Part shown: in pieces, positions 25,059-33,286 of the stretch
Numbering within the stretch: the stretch's first letter is position 1
How the letters are laid out: each line of letters begins with the position of its first letter
Position numbers and translations under genes: made by a program
Origin: Alphaproteobacteria bacterium
Lineage (GTDB): Bacteria > Pseudomonadota > Alphaproteobacteria > UBA8366 > Aestuariispiraceae
Assembly (NCBI GenBank): GCA_024743195.1
Contig: JANSXE010000015.1
Span: 1-64,000, forward strand
Length of the DNA: 64,000 nucleotides
Direction: 5' to 3'
The notes under the pieces: generated by a model
Database searches by the model: none
The model's input: only the letters and a program-made list of their open reading frames with translations
What the model was told of the DNA's origin: nothing

Positions 25059-25619
25059 ATGCCCAGCATACAGGTCAGTCTGATCCGCGGCTACTCCGAA
25101 ACGGTGCGCCGCCGGCTCTGCCGGCGCCTGACCGACGCGACGACGGGCGCGCTCGGCGCCAAGCCGGAGGCCGTCACCGTCTTCCTGAACGAGGTCGACC
25201 CCGCCGGCTACAGCCGCGGCGGCGAGGGCCGCGCGCCGGGCGTCGCGGAAGAGCGCGCGCCGGACGAGATCGTCCGCGACTTCCTGGCGGCGATGGAGGC
25301 GCGCGACCTGGACGCCGCGCGGGCGCACCTCGCCCCCGACTTCGTCATGAGTTTCCCCGGAACCGGCGAGATGACGGATCTGGCGGAGCTGGTCGCCTGG
25401 TCGGCCGGACGCTATCGCTTCGTGCGCAAGCGCTTCGCGGGGTTCGACGTCGCCGACCATGCCGACCGCACGGTCGTCGTCTGCCGCGGAACCCTGGCGG
25501 GCGAATGGCCGGACGGGACCCCGTTCGACGGCGTGCGCTTCATCGACCGGTTCGAGATCCGCGCCGGCAAGCTCGCCCGGCAGGAGGTCTGGAACGATCT
25601 CGCCGTCGCCGCGCGTTAG
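25059..25619 (+). CDS. 4-oxalocrotonate tautomerase-like domain fused to SnoaL/NTF2-like domain
   Basis: A 186-aa two-domain protein. Residues 1-55 match the small tautomerase family (MPSIQVSLIRGYSETVRRRL; after Met removal Pro-1 would be the catalytic base). Residues 65-180 form an NTF2-like fold (PDEIVRDFLAAMEARDLDAA, TFDGVRFIDRFEIRAGKL-type end), as in SnoaL or ketosteroid-isomerase-like proteins. The ATG at 25059 is chosen over 25041 because it exposes Pro-1 and has AGAGG 8 nt upstream. First gene of the divergent operon. It probably isomerises an enol/keto or unsaturated acid intermediate; the substrate is not known. The fusion is unusual. Confidence 0.75.
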   Translation: MPSIQVSLIRGYSETVRRRLCRRLTDATTGALGAKPEAVTVFLNEVDPAGYSRGGEGRAPGVAEERAPDEIVRDFLAAMEARDLDAARAHLAPDFVMSFPGTGEMTDLAELVAWSAGRYRFVRKRFAGFDVADHADRTVVVCRGTLAGEWPDGTPFDGVRFIDRFEIRAGKLARQEVWNDLAVAAR

Positions 25620-25662
25620 GGCGGGCGAGCCTACAGTATCGGTAACAGAAGGACCCTTCCCC

Positions 25663-26559
25663 ATGACCGCCTCCCCCGCCTCGTTGAAAGACCGCGTCAA
25701 TGGCCGGACGATCGAGGTCGCCCCGGGCGTCTTCAACGCACTCGGCGCCGCACTCGCGGAGCAGGCCGGCTTCGACACCGTCTACCTGTCGGGGGCCAGC
25801 CTCGCCTACACCCATCTCGGCCGGCCCGACATCGGGCTCTTGAGCCTGAGCGAGATCAACGACGCGCTGACCCACATCCGCGAGCGCACGGACGTCTCCA
25901 TCGTGGTCGACTGCGACACCGGATTCGGCAATGCGATCAACGTGATGCGCAGCGTGCGGATGCTGGAGCGCTCGGGCGCGAACGCGATCCAGCTCGAAGA
26001 TCAGTCCTACCCAAAGCGGTGCGGCCATCTGCAGGGCAAGTCGCTGATCCCAAGGGAGGAGATGGTCGGCAAGTTGAAGGCCGCGCTCGACGCACGCGAC
26101 GATGACGGGACGCTGATCATCGGCCGCACCGACGCGCTGGCGGTCGAAGGGCTCGACGGCGCGCTGGAGCGCGCGCACGCCTATTGCGAGGCCGGGATCG
26201 ACGTGCTGTTCATCGAGGGCATCCGCGGCGACGAGGAGATCCAGCGCATCATGGAGGCGTTTCGCGGCCGCATTCCGATCATGGCCAACATGGTCGAGGG
26301 CGGGGACACGCCGCTGAAGAACGCCGCCACGCTGCAGCAGCTCGGCTTCTCCTTGGTGATCTTTCCGGGCGCGTTCGTGCGCGCCATGGTGCACATGGCG
26401 ACGCGCTTCTTCGAGACGCTGCGCCGCGACGGAAGCACCGACGGCTTCAGCAACCAGATGCTGGACTTCAAGCAGTTGAACGAAACCCTGGGCACCCAGG
26501 CCATGCTGGACCTCGGCGCCCGCTACGGGTCGGACATGCAGACAGGAGAGCGCCGATGA
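25663..26559 (+). CDS. Isocitrate lyase / PEP mutase superfamily carbon-carbon lyase
   Basis: A 298-aa protein with the alpha/beta barrel of 2-methylisocitrate lyase, 2,3-dimethylmalate lyase and oxaloacetate decarboxylase. SIVVDCDTGFGNAINVMR carries metal-binding aspartates, and KRCGHLQGKSLIP is the family K-[KR]-C-G-H signature with the catalytic Cys. IIGRTDALAVEG and MANMVEGGDTP follow. It cleaves 2-hydroxy diacids to pyruvate (or glyoxylate) plus a second acid. AGAAGGA lies 9 nt before the ATG. Its stop overlaps the next start (ATGA). With the LeuCD-like hydro-lyase across the divergent promoter it could form a hydrate-then-cleave pair. Confidence 0.82.
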   Translation: MTASPASLKDRVNGRTIEVAPGVFNALGAALAEQAGFDTVYLSGASLAYTHLGRPDIGLLSLSEINDALTHIRERTDVSIVVDCDTGFGNAINVMRSVRMLERSGANAIQLEDQSYPKRCGHLQGKSLIPREEMVGKLKAALDARDDDGTLIIGRTDALAVEGLDGALERAHAYCEAGIDVLFIEGIRGDEEIQRIMEAFRGRIPIMANMVEGGDTPLKNAATLQQLGFSLVIFPGAFVRAMVHMATRFFETLRRDGSTDGFSNQMLDFKQLNETLGTQAMLDLGARYGSDMQTGERR

Positions 26560-27236
26560 TCACGAGCGACAAGACCGCCCGCCAGATCTTCGAGGAGGTG
26601 ATGGCGAACCCGCAGCGCACGCCCTTCGGCTTCGGCAAGAAGGCGGTGCTGGTCAATGTCGATCCGCAGAAGGCCTATACGCGCACCGACCTGTTCAAGA
26701 CCGCCTACGAGACGGATCCGAAGCAGTTCGACTATGTGAACCAGCTCTCCCGCGCGGTGCGCGCGCTCGGTTGGCCGGTGGTCTGGACCCATGTCGCCTT
26801 CCTGGACTCGGCCGAGGACGCAGGCGTCTGGGGCACGCGCACCGACACGCCGGATTCGCTGCAGAACATCAAATACGGCTCCGAACGGGCGGCGTTCGAC
26901 GAGCGGGTCGAGATCGACCCGGCCGACGTCGTCTACACCAAGCGCATGCCGTCGGCCTTCTTCGAGACGCCGCTGCAGTCGCTTCTGGTCTGGCATCAGG
27001 TCGACACGGTGATCGTCACCGGCGGATCGACCTCCGGCTGCATCCGGGCGACCGCGGTGGAGAGCCTGTCGCGCGGCTACCGCACCATCGTCCCGATGGA
27101 GTGCGTCGCCGACAAGCATGAGAGCTACCACTTCGCCAACCTGACCGACCTGCACCTCAAATACGCCGACGTCATGCCCGTCGCCGAGGTCCTGGCCTGG
27201 TTGGAGAACCAGGCGGGCGCCGCAGACGCCGGCTGA
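26556..27236 (+). CDS. Isochorismatase-family amidohydrolase (N-carbamoylsarcosine amidase-like)
   Basis: A 226-aa cysteine hydrolase. The catalytic triad is readable as D in VLVNVDPQKAYT, K in VVYTKRMPSAFFET, and the nucleophile C in TGGSTSGCIRATAVES. Relatives hydrolyse N-carbamoylsarcosine, maleamate, ureidoacrylate or nicotinamide. The ATG overlaps the lyase stop, and GACAGGAG is well placed upstream. In this operon it probably removes ammonia from an amide intermediate before the acid enters the hydration and cleavage steps. Confidence 0.82.
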   Translation: MITSDKTARQIFEEVMANPQRTPFGFGKKAVLVNVDPQKAYTRTDLFKTAYETDPKQFDYVNQLSRAVRALGWPVVWTHVAFLDSAEDAGVWGTRTDTPDSLQNIKYGSERAAFDERVEIDPADVVYTKRMPSAFFETPLQSLLVWHQVDTVIVTGGSTSGCIRATAVESLSRGYRTIVPMECVADKHESYHFANLTDLHLKYADVMPVAEVLAWLENQAGAADAG

Positions 27237-27265
27237 CGGCGTCGCAAGAACCGGGAGGCCGCGCC

Positions 27266-28213
27266 ATGAAGGAAACGCCCGAGGCCTACGACTACTGGGC
27301 TTACGAGAACCGGCCCAAGATCACCTGGCCGAACGGCGCGCGCCTCGCCTTCTGGGTCGCGCCGAACATCGAGTATTACGAGATCGACCCGCCGGCGAAC
27401 CCGCACCGCAAGCCCTGGCCCACGCCGCACCCGTCGGTCCCCGGCTTCGGCATCCGGGACTACGGCAACCGCGTCGGCCACATGCGCCAGATGGCGCTGC
27501 TCGACAAGTACGGGGTCCGCGGTTCGGTCTCGCTCTCCACCGCGCTGTGCGACCACCATCCGGAGATCATCGCGGCCGCCCGCGAGCGCAGCTGGGAGTT
27601 CTTCAGCCACGGCGTCTACAACACCCGCTACACCTACGGCCTGAGCGAGGCGCAGGAGCGGGCGATGATCCGCGAGACGGTCGAGGCGATCCACCGGCAC
27701 ACCGGCCAGGCCTGCGCCGGCTATCTGGCGCCGGCGCTGTCGCACTCGGAGCATACGCTCGACCTCTTCGCGGAGGTGGGCCGGGAGATGTTCGGCGATC
27801 AGGGCGGGCTCTACACCTGCGACCTGTTCCACGACGACCAGCCGACGCCGGTGCGCACGCGCTCCGGCCTGCGCTTCGTCTCCGTGCCCTATTCGCTGGA
27901 GATGAACGACACCATCGTCTACGCGGTCAACAAGGTGGAGCCCCGCCACTACGCCCGCATGCTGAAGCGCTGCTTCGACCGGCTCTATGCGGAAGGGGCC
28001 GAGTCCGGAACCGTCATGTGCATCCCCACGCACAACTACCAGATCAGTTGCCCGCACCGGATCAAGGCCTTCGAGGAGGCGCTGGAATACATCACCGGCC
28101 ACAGCGGCGTCTGGGTAGCGACCGGTCGGGAGATCGCGCAGCATTATCTGGCGCACCACTACGACGCGGCGCGCGCGGACATCGAGACCAAGAAGCAGGC
28201 GGCGGAGGCGTGA
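27266..28213 (+). CDS. PuuE-like polysaccharide-deacetylase-fold hydrolase, paralogue 1
   Basis: A 315-aa member of the NodB/CE4 fold group that includes metal-free allantoinase PuuE. Seen: ARLAFWVAPNIEYYE where CE4 enzymes have their metal-binding DD, FFSHGVYNTRYTYG (SHG motif), AGYLAPALSHSEHTLDLFAE, SVPYSLEMNDT, and CIPTHNYQISCPHR in place of the usual LHP. The deviations suggest an amidohydrolase or lactam/ring opening rather than sugar deacetylation. CGGGAGG lies upstream of the ATG. It overlaps its neighbour, a second member of the family, by stop-start contact; the two may form a heteromer. Confidence 0.72.
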   Translation: MKETPEAYDYWAYENRPKITWPNGARLAFWVAPNIEYYEIDPPANPHRKPWPTPHPSVPGFGIRDYGNRVGHMRQMALLDKYGVRGSVSLSTALCDHHPEIIAAARERSWEFFSHGVYNTRYTYGLSEAQERAMIRETVEAIHRHTGQACAGYLAPALSHSEHTLDLFAEVGREMFGDQGGLYTCDLFHDDQPTPVRTRSGLRFVSVPYSLEMNDTIVYAVNKVEPRHYARMLKRCFDRLYAEGAESGTVMCIPTHNYQISCPHRIKAFEEALEYITGHSGVWVATGREIAQHYLAHHYDAARADIETKKQAAEA

Positions 28214-28218
28214 CGACC

Positions 28219-29172
28219 ATGGCGCTCGACGACGACTATCTCGCGACCCCGAAGCGCCGCTACGGCTACGACCACGACCGGTATGACTGGTCGATGCTGA
28301 CCGACCGGCCGGGGGTGCGCTGGCCCGGCGACAAGCCGCTGGCGGTGTGGATCAACGTCTCGGTCCAGTTCTATCCGCTGAACCAGCGCGGCGAGCCCTT
28401 CAAGGTCCCGAACGGCATGACCATGCCCTATCCGGACCTGCGGCACTTCACGTTGCGGGACTACGGCAACCGGGTGGGGATCCATCGCGTGCTGCAGGCG
28501 CTGGAGCGGGCGGCGATGCGCCCGACCTTCGCGGTCAGCGGCCGGCTGGCGGAGACGACGCCCGCCCTGATCCGCCGGCTGACGCAGGCCGACGGCGAGA
28601 TCATCGCGCACGGCTGGACCATGGACGACCTGCACACGGGCGCGCTCGACCGCGCCGCGGAGGCGGCCCTGATCCGCCGCACGCTGGAGACGCTGCGCGA
28701 GGCGACGGGCGGCGCCGTCCGCGGCTGGCTCAGCCCCGCCCGGCATCAGAGCTGGAACACGCCCGACCTGCTGGCCGAGGCCGGCGTCGAGTATTGCGCC
28801 GACTGGGTGAATGACGACATGCCCTATCCGATGACGACGGACGCGGGGCCGCTGATCAGCCTCCCGCTCTCCACCGAGATCGAGGACCAGTTCGTCATGG
28901 GCCAGAACCTGCACTCCGAGGACTCCTGGGTGCAGCAAGTCACCGACGCCTTCGACTATCTGCTGGCGGAAGCGCGCGAGCAGGGCGGCCGGCTCTTCGC
29001 GCTCAGCCTGCATCCCTGGATGATCGGCCAGCCGCACCGCATCGCCTGCCTGGAAGCGGTGCTGCAGCATATCGCGCTGCATCGCGAGGAGGTCTGGCAG
29101 GCGCCGGCGGGCGAGATCCTGGACGCCTTCCGCTCCGCGAGCGAACCCGGCGCGGGAGCGGCGGACGCGTGA
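28219..29172 (+). CDS. PuuE-like polysaccharide-deacetylase-fold hydrolase, paralogue 2
   Basis: A 317-aa protein homologous to its upstream neighbour, with the same architecture: PLAVWINVSVQFYPLN at the first strand, EIIAHGWTMDDLHTG, RGWLSPARHQSWNTPDLLAE, SLPLSTEIEDQ and LSLHPWMIGQPHR. It keeps the LHP motif that paralogue 1 lacks but has Q where the first keeps E in the first motif, so the pair may be functionally complementary. The ATG at 28219 has GGAGG 10 nt upstream; a GTG at 28210 overlapping the previous stop is an alternative. The substrate is unknown; the likely reaction is C-N hydrolysis. Confidence 0.72.
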   Translation: MALDDDYLATPKRRYGYDHDRYDWSMLTDRPGVRWPGDKPLAVWINVSVQFYPLNQRGEPFKVPNGMTMPYPDLRHFTLRDYGNRVGIHRVLQALERAAMRPTFAVSGRLAETTPALIRRLTQADGEIIAHGWTMDDLHTGALDRAAEAALIRRTLETLREATGGAVRGWLSPARHQSWNTPDLLAEAGVEYCADWVNDDMPYPMTTDAGPLISLPLSTEIEDQFVMGQNLHSEDSWVQQVTDAFDYLLAEAREQGGRLFALSLHPWMIGQPHRIACLEAVLQHIALHREEVWQAPAGEILDAFRSASEPGAGAADA

Positions 29173-30584
29173 GCGCCGCCGTCGAACCAGCGGCCGGTCA
29201 ACGCTTCGACGCGCATCTGCCACTCCTGATCGTCGGCGGCGGCGCCTGCGGCCTGGTCGCGGCGCTGGCGGCCCAGGAAGCCGGCGCGGAGGCGGCGGTC
29301 ATCGAGCGCGACCCCCTGCCGCGCGGCAGCACCGCCATGTCGTCCGGACTGATCCCCGCCGCCGGCACGCGCTTCCAGGCGGCCTGCGGCGTAAACGACG
29401 ACACGCCGGCGCTGATGGCCGAGGACATCCAGCGCAAGAACGGCGGCGGCGCCGATCCGGCGGTTGTCGCGGCGCTGGCCGAGCGCTCGGCCGCGACGAT
29501 CGAGTGGCTGGCGGACGCGCACGGCGTCCCGTTCTCGCTGGTCGAAGGCTTCGCCTATCCCGGCCACAGCCGGCTTCGCATGCACGGAACGCCCCGACGC
29601 AGCGGGGAGGAACTGATGGACTGCCTCCTGCGCGCGGCCGAGGCGGCGGGCGTTCCGCTCTTGACCGACGCGACCGTGCGCACGCTGTTCGCCGACGCGG
29701 ACGGCCGGGTGCGCGGGCTTGCCTTGGAGCGGCCGACGGGGGAGCGCGAGACTCTCGGCTGCGACGCGCTGCTGCTCGCCTGCAACGGCTATGGCGGCGC
29801 GGCGGATCTCGTCGCCCGCCACCTGCCGGGGCTCAAGCACGCGGTCTATTACGGCCATGTCGGCAATCAGGGCGACGCCCTGCGCTGGGGCGAGGCGCTG
29901 GGCGCCGGGCTCGCCGATCTCGGCGGCTGCCAGGGGCACGGCTCGCTCGCCGTCCCGCATCAGATCCTGATCTCCTGGGCCTCGATGATGCAGGGCGGCG
30001 TGCAGATCAACGCCGACGGCCGCCGCTTCTCGAACGAGACCGAAGGCTATTCCGAGCAGGCCGCCCGGGTGCTCGCCCAGCCGGGCGGCGCCGTCTGGTC
30101 GGTCTTCGACGCGCGGGTGGAAGCGGGTCTGACGCAGTTCCAGGACTACCAGGACGCCCTCAAGGCCGGCGCCGTGCGCGTCTTCGCGGACCTGGACGCG
30201 CTGGCCGACGGGATCGGCGCGCCGGCCGACGCGGTGCGCGCGACGCTGGCGGAGATCGACGCCCTCGCCGGCGCCGGCGGGACCGACCGCTTCGGGCGCC
30301 GCTTCTCACGGGAGAGCCGGCTGGAGCCGCCCTACCGCGCGGTCAAGGTCACCGGCGCCCTGTTCCACACCCAGGGCGGGATCGCGATCGACGCCTGCGG
30401 CCGGGCGCTCGACGCGGCCGGGGCGCCGCTGCCAAACCTGTTCGCCGCCGGCGGCGCGGCGCGCGGCGTCTCGGGGCCCGACGACCGGGGCTATCTCTCC
30501 GGCAACGGGCTCTTGAGCGCCGTCGTCATGGGCGCGCTCGCCGGACGCGCTGCGGCGCGACTTCTGGCGGCGGAGACTGCGTAA
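29169..30584 (+). CDS. FAD-dependent dehydrogenase (fumarate reductase / tricarballylate dehydrogenase-like)
   Basis: A 471-aa FAD_binding_2 flavoprotein. LLIVGGGACGLVAALAA is the Rossmann dinucleotide fold near residue 20, RGSTAMSSGLIPAAGT follows, and the C-terminus has LFAAGGAARGVSGPDDRGYL and GNGLLSAVVMG. Relatives include tricarballylate dehydrogenase, 3-ketosteroid dehydrogenase and soluble fumarate reductase, which insert or remove a C=C bond next to a carbonyl. The GTG start overlaps the preceding stop (GTGA). It is last in the plus-strand operon. It could create the unsaturated acid hydrated by LeuCD; the electron acceptor is not evident. A small membrane-protein gene converges 27 nt downstream. 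Confidence 0.78.
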   Translation: MSAAVEPAAGQRFDAHLPLLIVGGGACGLVAALAAQEAGAEAAVIERDPLPRGSTAMSSGLIPAAGTRFQAACGVNDDTPALMAEDIQRKNGGGADPAVVAALAERSAATIEWLADAHGVPFSLVEGFAYPGHSRLRMHGTPRRSGEELMDCLLRAAEAAGVPLLTDATVRTLFADADGRVRGLALERPTGERETLGCDALLLACNGYGGAADLVARHLPGLKHAVYYGHVGNQGDALRWGEALGAGLADLGGCQGHGSLAVPHQILISWASMMQGGVQINADGRRFSNETEGYSEQAARVLAQPGGAVWSVFDARVEAGLTQFQDYQDALKAGAVRVFADLDALADGIGAPADAVRATLAEIDALAGAGGTDRFGRRFSRESRLEPPYRAVKVTGALFHTQGGIAIDACGRALDAAGAPLPNLFAAGGAARGVSGPDDRGYLSGNGLLSAVVMGALAGRAAARLLAAETA

Positions 30585-30611
30585 GAGGCTCTGGCGGCCG
30601 GTCGGGGCGCC

Positions 30612-30917
30612 CTATCCGATATAGGGGTAGAGCGAGACCCAGATCGCGGCCCAGATCGTGATCAGCGGCATGCGCGCCTTGAACCAGGCGTGCACATCCG
30701 AGCGGGTCGCAGCCGGCGCGACCGCCATGGCGGCGGCGTAGGCGCCGACCAGGGCGTAGAAGCTGGTCACGAGGAACCCCACGCTCGCCCAGATGTTGGG
30801 CGGGTTCGGATTCTCGACCATGTCGTAGATCGGCCCGTAGGCGAGGACCGCCCAGAAGAGAAACACAATGAGGCCTGCGCCCCTGAAAAGCGCCCCGAAG
30901 GCGTCTGTGCGCGTCAC
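30612..30917 (-). CDS. Small hypothetical membrane protein, 101 aa
   Basis: I do not recognise a family. Three hydrophobic stretches (about residues 9-27, 44-64 and 82-98) suggest an inner-membrane protein with a short polar loop, VENPNPPN, between the first two. The GTG start has GGGGAG 8 nt upstream. It converges on the FAD dehydrogenase gene with 27 nt between stops. Codon use looks like that of the surrounding chromosome. Nothing points to a function. Confidence 0.55.
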   Translation of the reverse strand: MTRTDAFGALFRGAGLIVFLFWAVLAYGPIYDMVENPNPPNIWASVGFLVTSFYALVGAYAAAMAVAPAATRSDVHAWFKARMPLITIWAAIWVSLYPYIG

Positions 30918-31297
30918 CGGCGGTCTCCCCTAAATCTGTCATGCATCGCAGCTCGTCAGCGAGCGCCGGCCGCAAAGAAGACGCCAACGCTTTCGCATAG
31001 ATTAGCGCACGCATCTCCGAAGACCAGAGAAAGACGCCGGCGCCCAATCGCCCGCGCGCCCCGGTCGGACCCCGAGCGGTCGCAGCGCGGGGCGCATTGC
31101 GCGCGAAGAGGTCGAGGGTTTGTACAAATTCTCGGTGATTCCAACCCCTGAGGATCGCGTTCGGGCCGTGTCGGGTAGAAAGCGGGGCGCGGGCGATGCG
31201 GGGCGTCGTCAAGCCGCGCTGACGCCCACCGACGCGGCCCGAACGCGACCCTGAGGAATCATCGAGAGTTGGTATGAACCGCCCTCCCGCGCCCCCC
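30918..31297. other. Intergenic region without a gene; holds a large inverted repeat
   Basis: The first half (30918-31135) shows no convincing coding sequence. The second half is dominated by the inverted repeat at 31136-31261, just beyond the 3' end of the histidine kinase gene. Confidence 0.6.
31136..31261. repeat. Large imperfect inverted repeat, MITE- or REP-like
   Basis: Left arm: TGATTCC (31136-31142), a short insertion, then CCTGAGGATCGCGTTCGGGC. Right arm ends GCCCGAACGCGACCCTGAGG followed by AATCA (to 31261). The arms are about 35-40 nt with a few mismatches. A nested stem, GGGCGTC (31201-31207) with GACGCCC (31221-31227), lies between them. Transcribed, it would fold into a long hairpin downstream of the kinase. 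Confidence 0.7.
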
Positions 31298-32791
31298 CTA
31301 AAGCAAGGCCGTCTGTTCGGGCCTATGCTCTTCGACGGACACGCGGGAGCGGGGGAACTCGATCGCGAAGGTCGACCCCACATCCTGCGTGCTGTCGATC
31401 TGCAACGCGGCGTCATGCTGACGGACCTGCATCTCGACGAAGGCCAGTCCCAGACCCGTGCCGATGGCGGACGAGGTGATCGGGTGGTCGAGCCGGACAA
31501 AGGGTTTGGTGATCGCAGGGATCTGATCGCGCGGGATCCCGACGCCGCGGTCGACGACGCTCAGGCGCAAAGACCCATCATCGCGGAGCGCGGCGTCGAC
31601 CGTGACGTGATACGGCGGGTTAGAGTACTTGATGGCGTTCGTGATGAGGTTGAGGGTCATCTGACGGACGCCGGCAGGATTACAAACCAGCCGGATCGAC
31701 GACTCTACATTGATGAAGACGTCGCCGCACCGATCCTGGTGGGCCGCGCGCGCCGTCACGGCGGCGCCCTCTATCATCCGGCTCAGCCGAACGGTCTGAT
31801 GCACAACCGAGTCGCGCTTTCCTGCATCCTTGTAGATCTCCAGAATATCGTTCACGAGACCGACGAGCGTGGTCCCGGCGTCCCTGATATAGCTCAGATA
31901 CTCCGTTTTCCTGGGATCGTTCCTCGGCTCGTCATCGAGCGTTTTGAGCACATCGGCGAATCCGACGATCGCATTCAGCGGCGTTCGGAGCTCATGCGAC
32001 ATGGCGGCCAGGAACTGGTCCCGCGCGAGCCGCAACTCCTCGTTCTCGATCAGCGTCCGGCGAAACGCTTCGAGAGCCCGCGCCATCTCGCCGATCTCGT
32101 CGGACCGGTGCGTATGGGGCACAGCGTTCCGCGTGTCGTTCGAACCGGCGATCCGCGCCATGGCCTGCGTCAAGCTTCGCACCGGCGTGCTGATCGATCG
32201 ACTGAGGTACAGGCTGCTCAGAAGCGCGAGGATCAGGGCGATGGCTGAGCCGATCAGGATCAATCGCTCGAACTCAAAGATCGCCGCCGACGCCGTTGGG
32301 CCAAGTCGGTTTTGGCTCGCCTGAAGCGCATCCTGGATCAGGTCCAGGTCTTGGGCGACCGCCGGCCCTATGACGTCCAGGGCGTCTCGGAGACCGAGAT
32401 CTTTTTCTCCCTCCGGCAATTCCAATAATGCTGCGAATTCATCGCCGTACCGCTTCGTTCGCACGCGCAGTCTATCGATTGCCCCGCGAACCGTCGCGTC
32501 CTGCAGGATTTCGTCGAGTTGATCGTCGATACGAACGATTTCGTCGATGTTCGAGGCGACCTCGTCGGCAAAGGACGGGTCGCGCGTCAGTCGGTACTTG
32601 TGTGCGGCCAAACGCGCCTGCAGGAAGTCTTCGCCGATGTCCGCGACCAGCATTTGCTTGCGGGCGAGTTGTCGGTAGTCTGTGTAGAATCCGGCGACGC
32701 TCTCGACAGAGTAGATGGCGACGCTGGCGAGGCCTGCGAGAATGACGAGCGCCACCCCGGCCAGCGCGACGGCTCGCTGCGCAATGCTCAT
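31298..32791 (-). CDS. Sensor histidine kinase with periplasmic helical domain and HAMP
   Basis: A 497-aa membrane kinase. TM1 is about residues 8-28, a helical sensor region 30-175 (four-helix-bundle type) follows, and TM2 is about 178-200. A HAMP segment (SRSISTPVRSLTQAMARIAG) comes next, then HisKA with FLAAMSHELRTPLNAIVGF (phospho-acceptor His) and an HATPase with NLITNAIKYS (N-box), VVDRGVGIP and TGLGLAFVEM (G-boxes). No response regulator gene adjoins it, so it is an orphan. It reads the periplasm or membrane and phosphorylates an unlinked regulator. The upstream region is AT-rich and could hold its promoter. Confidence 0.85.
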   Translation of the reverse strand: MSIAQRAVALAGVALVILAGLASVAIYSVESVAGFYTDYRQLARKQMLVADIGEDFLQARLAAHKYRLTRDPSFADEVASNIDEIVRIDDQLDEILQDATVRGAIDRLRVRTKRYGDEFAALLELPEGEKDLGLRDALDVIGPAVAQDLDLIQDALQASQNRLGPTASAAIFEFERLILIGSAIALILALLSSLYLSRSISTPVRSLTQAMARIAGSNDTRNAVPHTHRSDEIGEMARALEAFRRTLIENEELRLARDQFLAAMSHELRTPLNAIVGFADVLKTLDDEPRNDPRKTEYLSYIRDAGTTLVGLVNDILEIYKDAGKRDSVVHQTVRLSRMIEGAAVTARAAHQDRCGDVFINVESSIRLVCNPAGVRQMTLNLITNAIKYSNPPYHVTVDAALRDDGSLRLSVVDRGVGIPRDQIPAITKPFVRLDHPITSSAIGTGLGLAFVEMQVRQHDAALQIDSTQDVGSTFAIEFPRSRVSVEEHRPEQTALL

Positions 32792-33286
32792 GGCTCCATC
32801 TCCATGTCACGGGGCGGCCGCCGCCTGGTCCTGGACCCCGGGCGAGAAGACCGACGCGCAGTCCTTCGCCAAATTCGCCACGCCCGGATTTGCAGGTCGA
32901 TCAGCCCCCAGGGCGGCGCGTCGTCTGGCCAACTGGTCCTGTGCAAGGTTCCTCTACGCTCACCCTTACGACGCCCTACGCCAGCGACTACGTTCCGTCG
33001 GGCATGATGGAGGTCAAAACAGAATGAAAGGTTAATAAAAAATACTTAACCTCAAATTGGTTTTCTCAAACCTCATCAAATTATTCATAGTTTAAATGAG
33101 CATTTCATACACTCAAAAGTAAACGTCCAAAAAATTTTTCCCGTTCGAAAGATAACCTAAAGATTGTAAAAATGAAGCGTCTGGCGTCCGCGCCGATGCG
33201 CACCCAAGGGCGCGACCGCGGCCCGGCGAGCGGTCGCCGCCCCGTCGGAGCGGTTGAGCGACGCGAAACAAGCGCGAGACAGAAAC
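32792..33286. other. Non-coding region with AT-rich segment
   Basis: No convincing gene. A 48-codon open stretch (32807-32953, minus) lacks a start. From about 33010 to 33170 the sequence is strongly AT-rich against a very GC-rich background, with an inverted repeat AGGTTAA...TTAACCT at 33029-33052. It may hold the kinase promoter or be a remnant of inserted DNA beside the tRNA gene. Confidence 0.5.
33029..33052. repeat. Inverted repeat in the AT-rich segment
   Basis: AGGTTAA and TTAACCT, 7-bp arms, are separated by 10 nt rich in A. Possible operator or promoter element of the kinase gene. Confidence 0.4.

Noticed and set aside
24866-25069. N-terminal extension of the GntR protein to 25069
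   Set aside because: The extra 68 residues are not HTH-like, overlap the divergent promoter elements and would overlap the tautomerase gene start.
32807-32953. 48-codon open stretch on the minus strand upstream of the kinase, reading AQDQLARRRAALGADRPANP and onward
   Set aside because: Composition looks coding-like but there is no start codon in frame and an in-frame stop closes it; could be a gene remnant, not supported as a gene.
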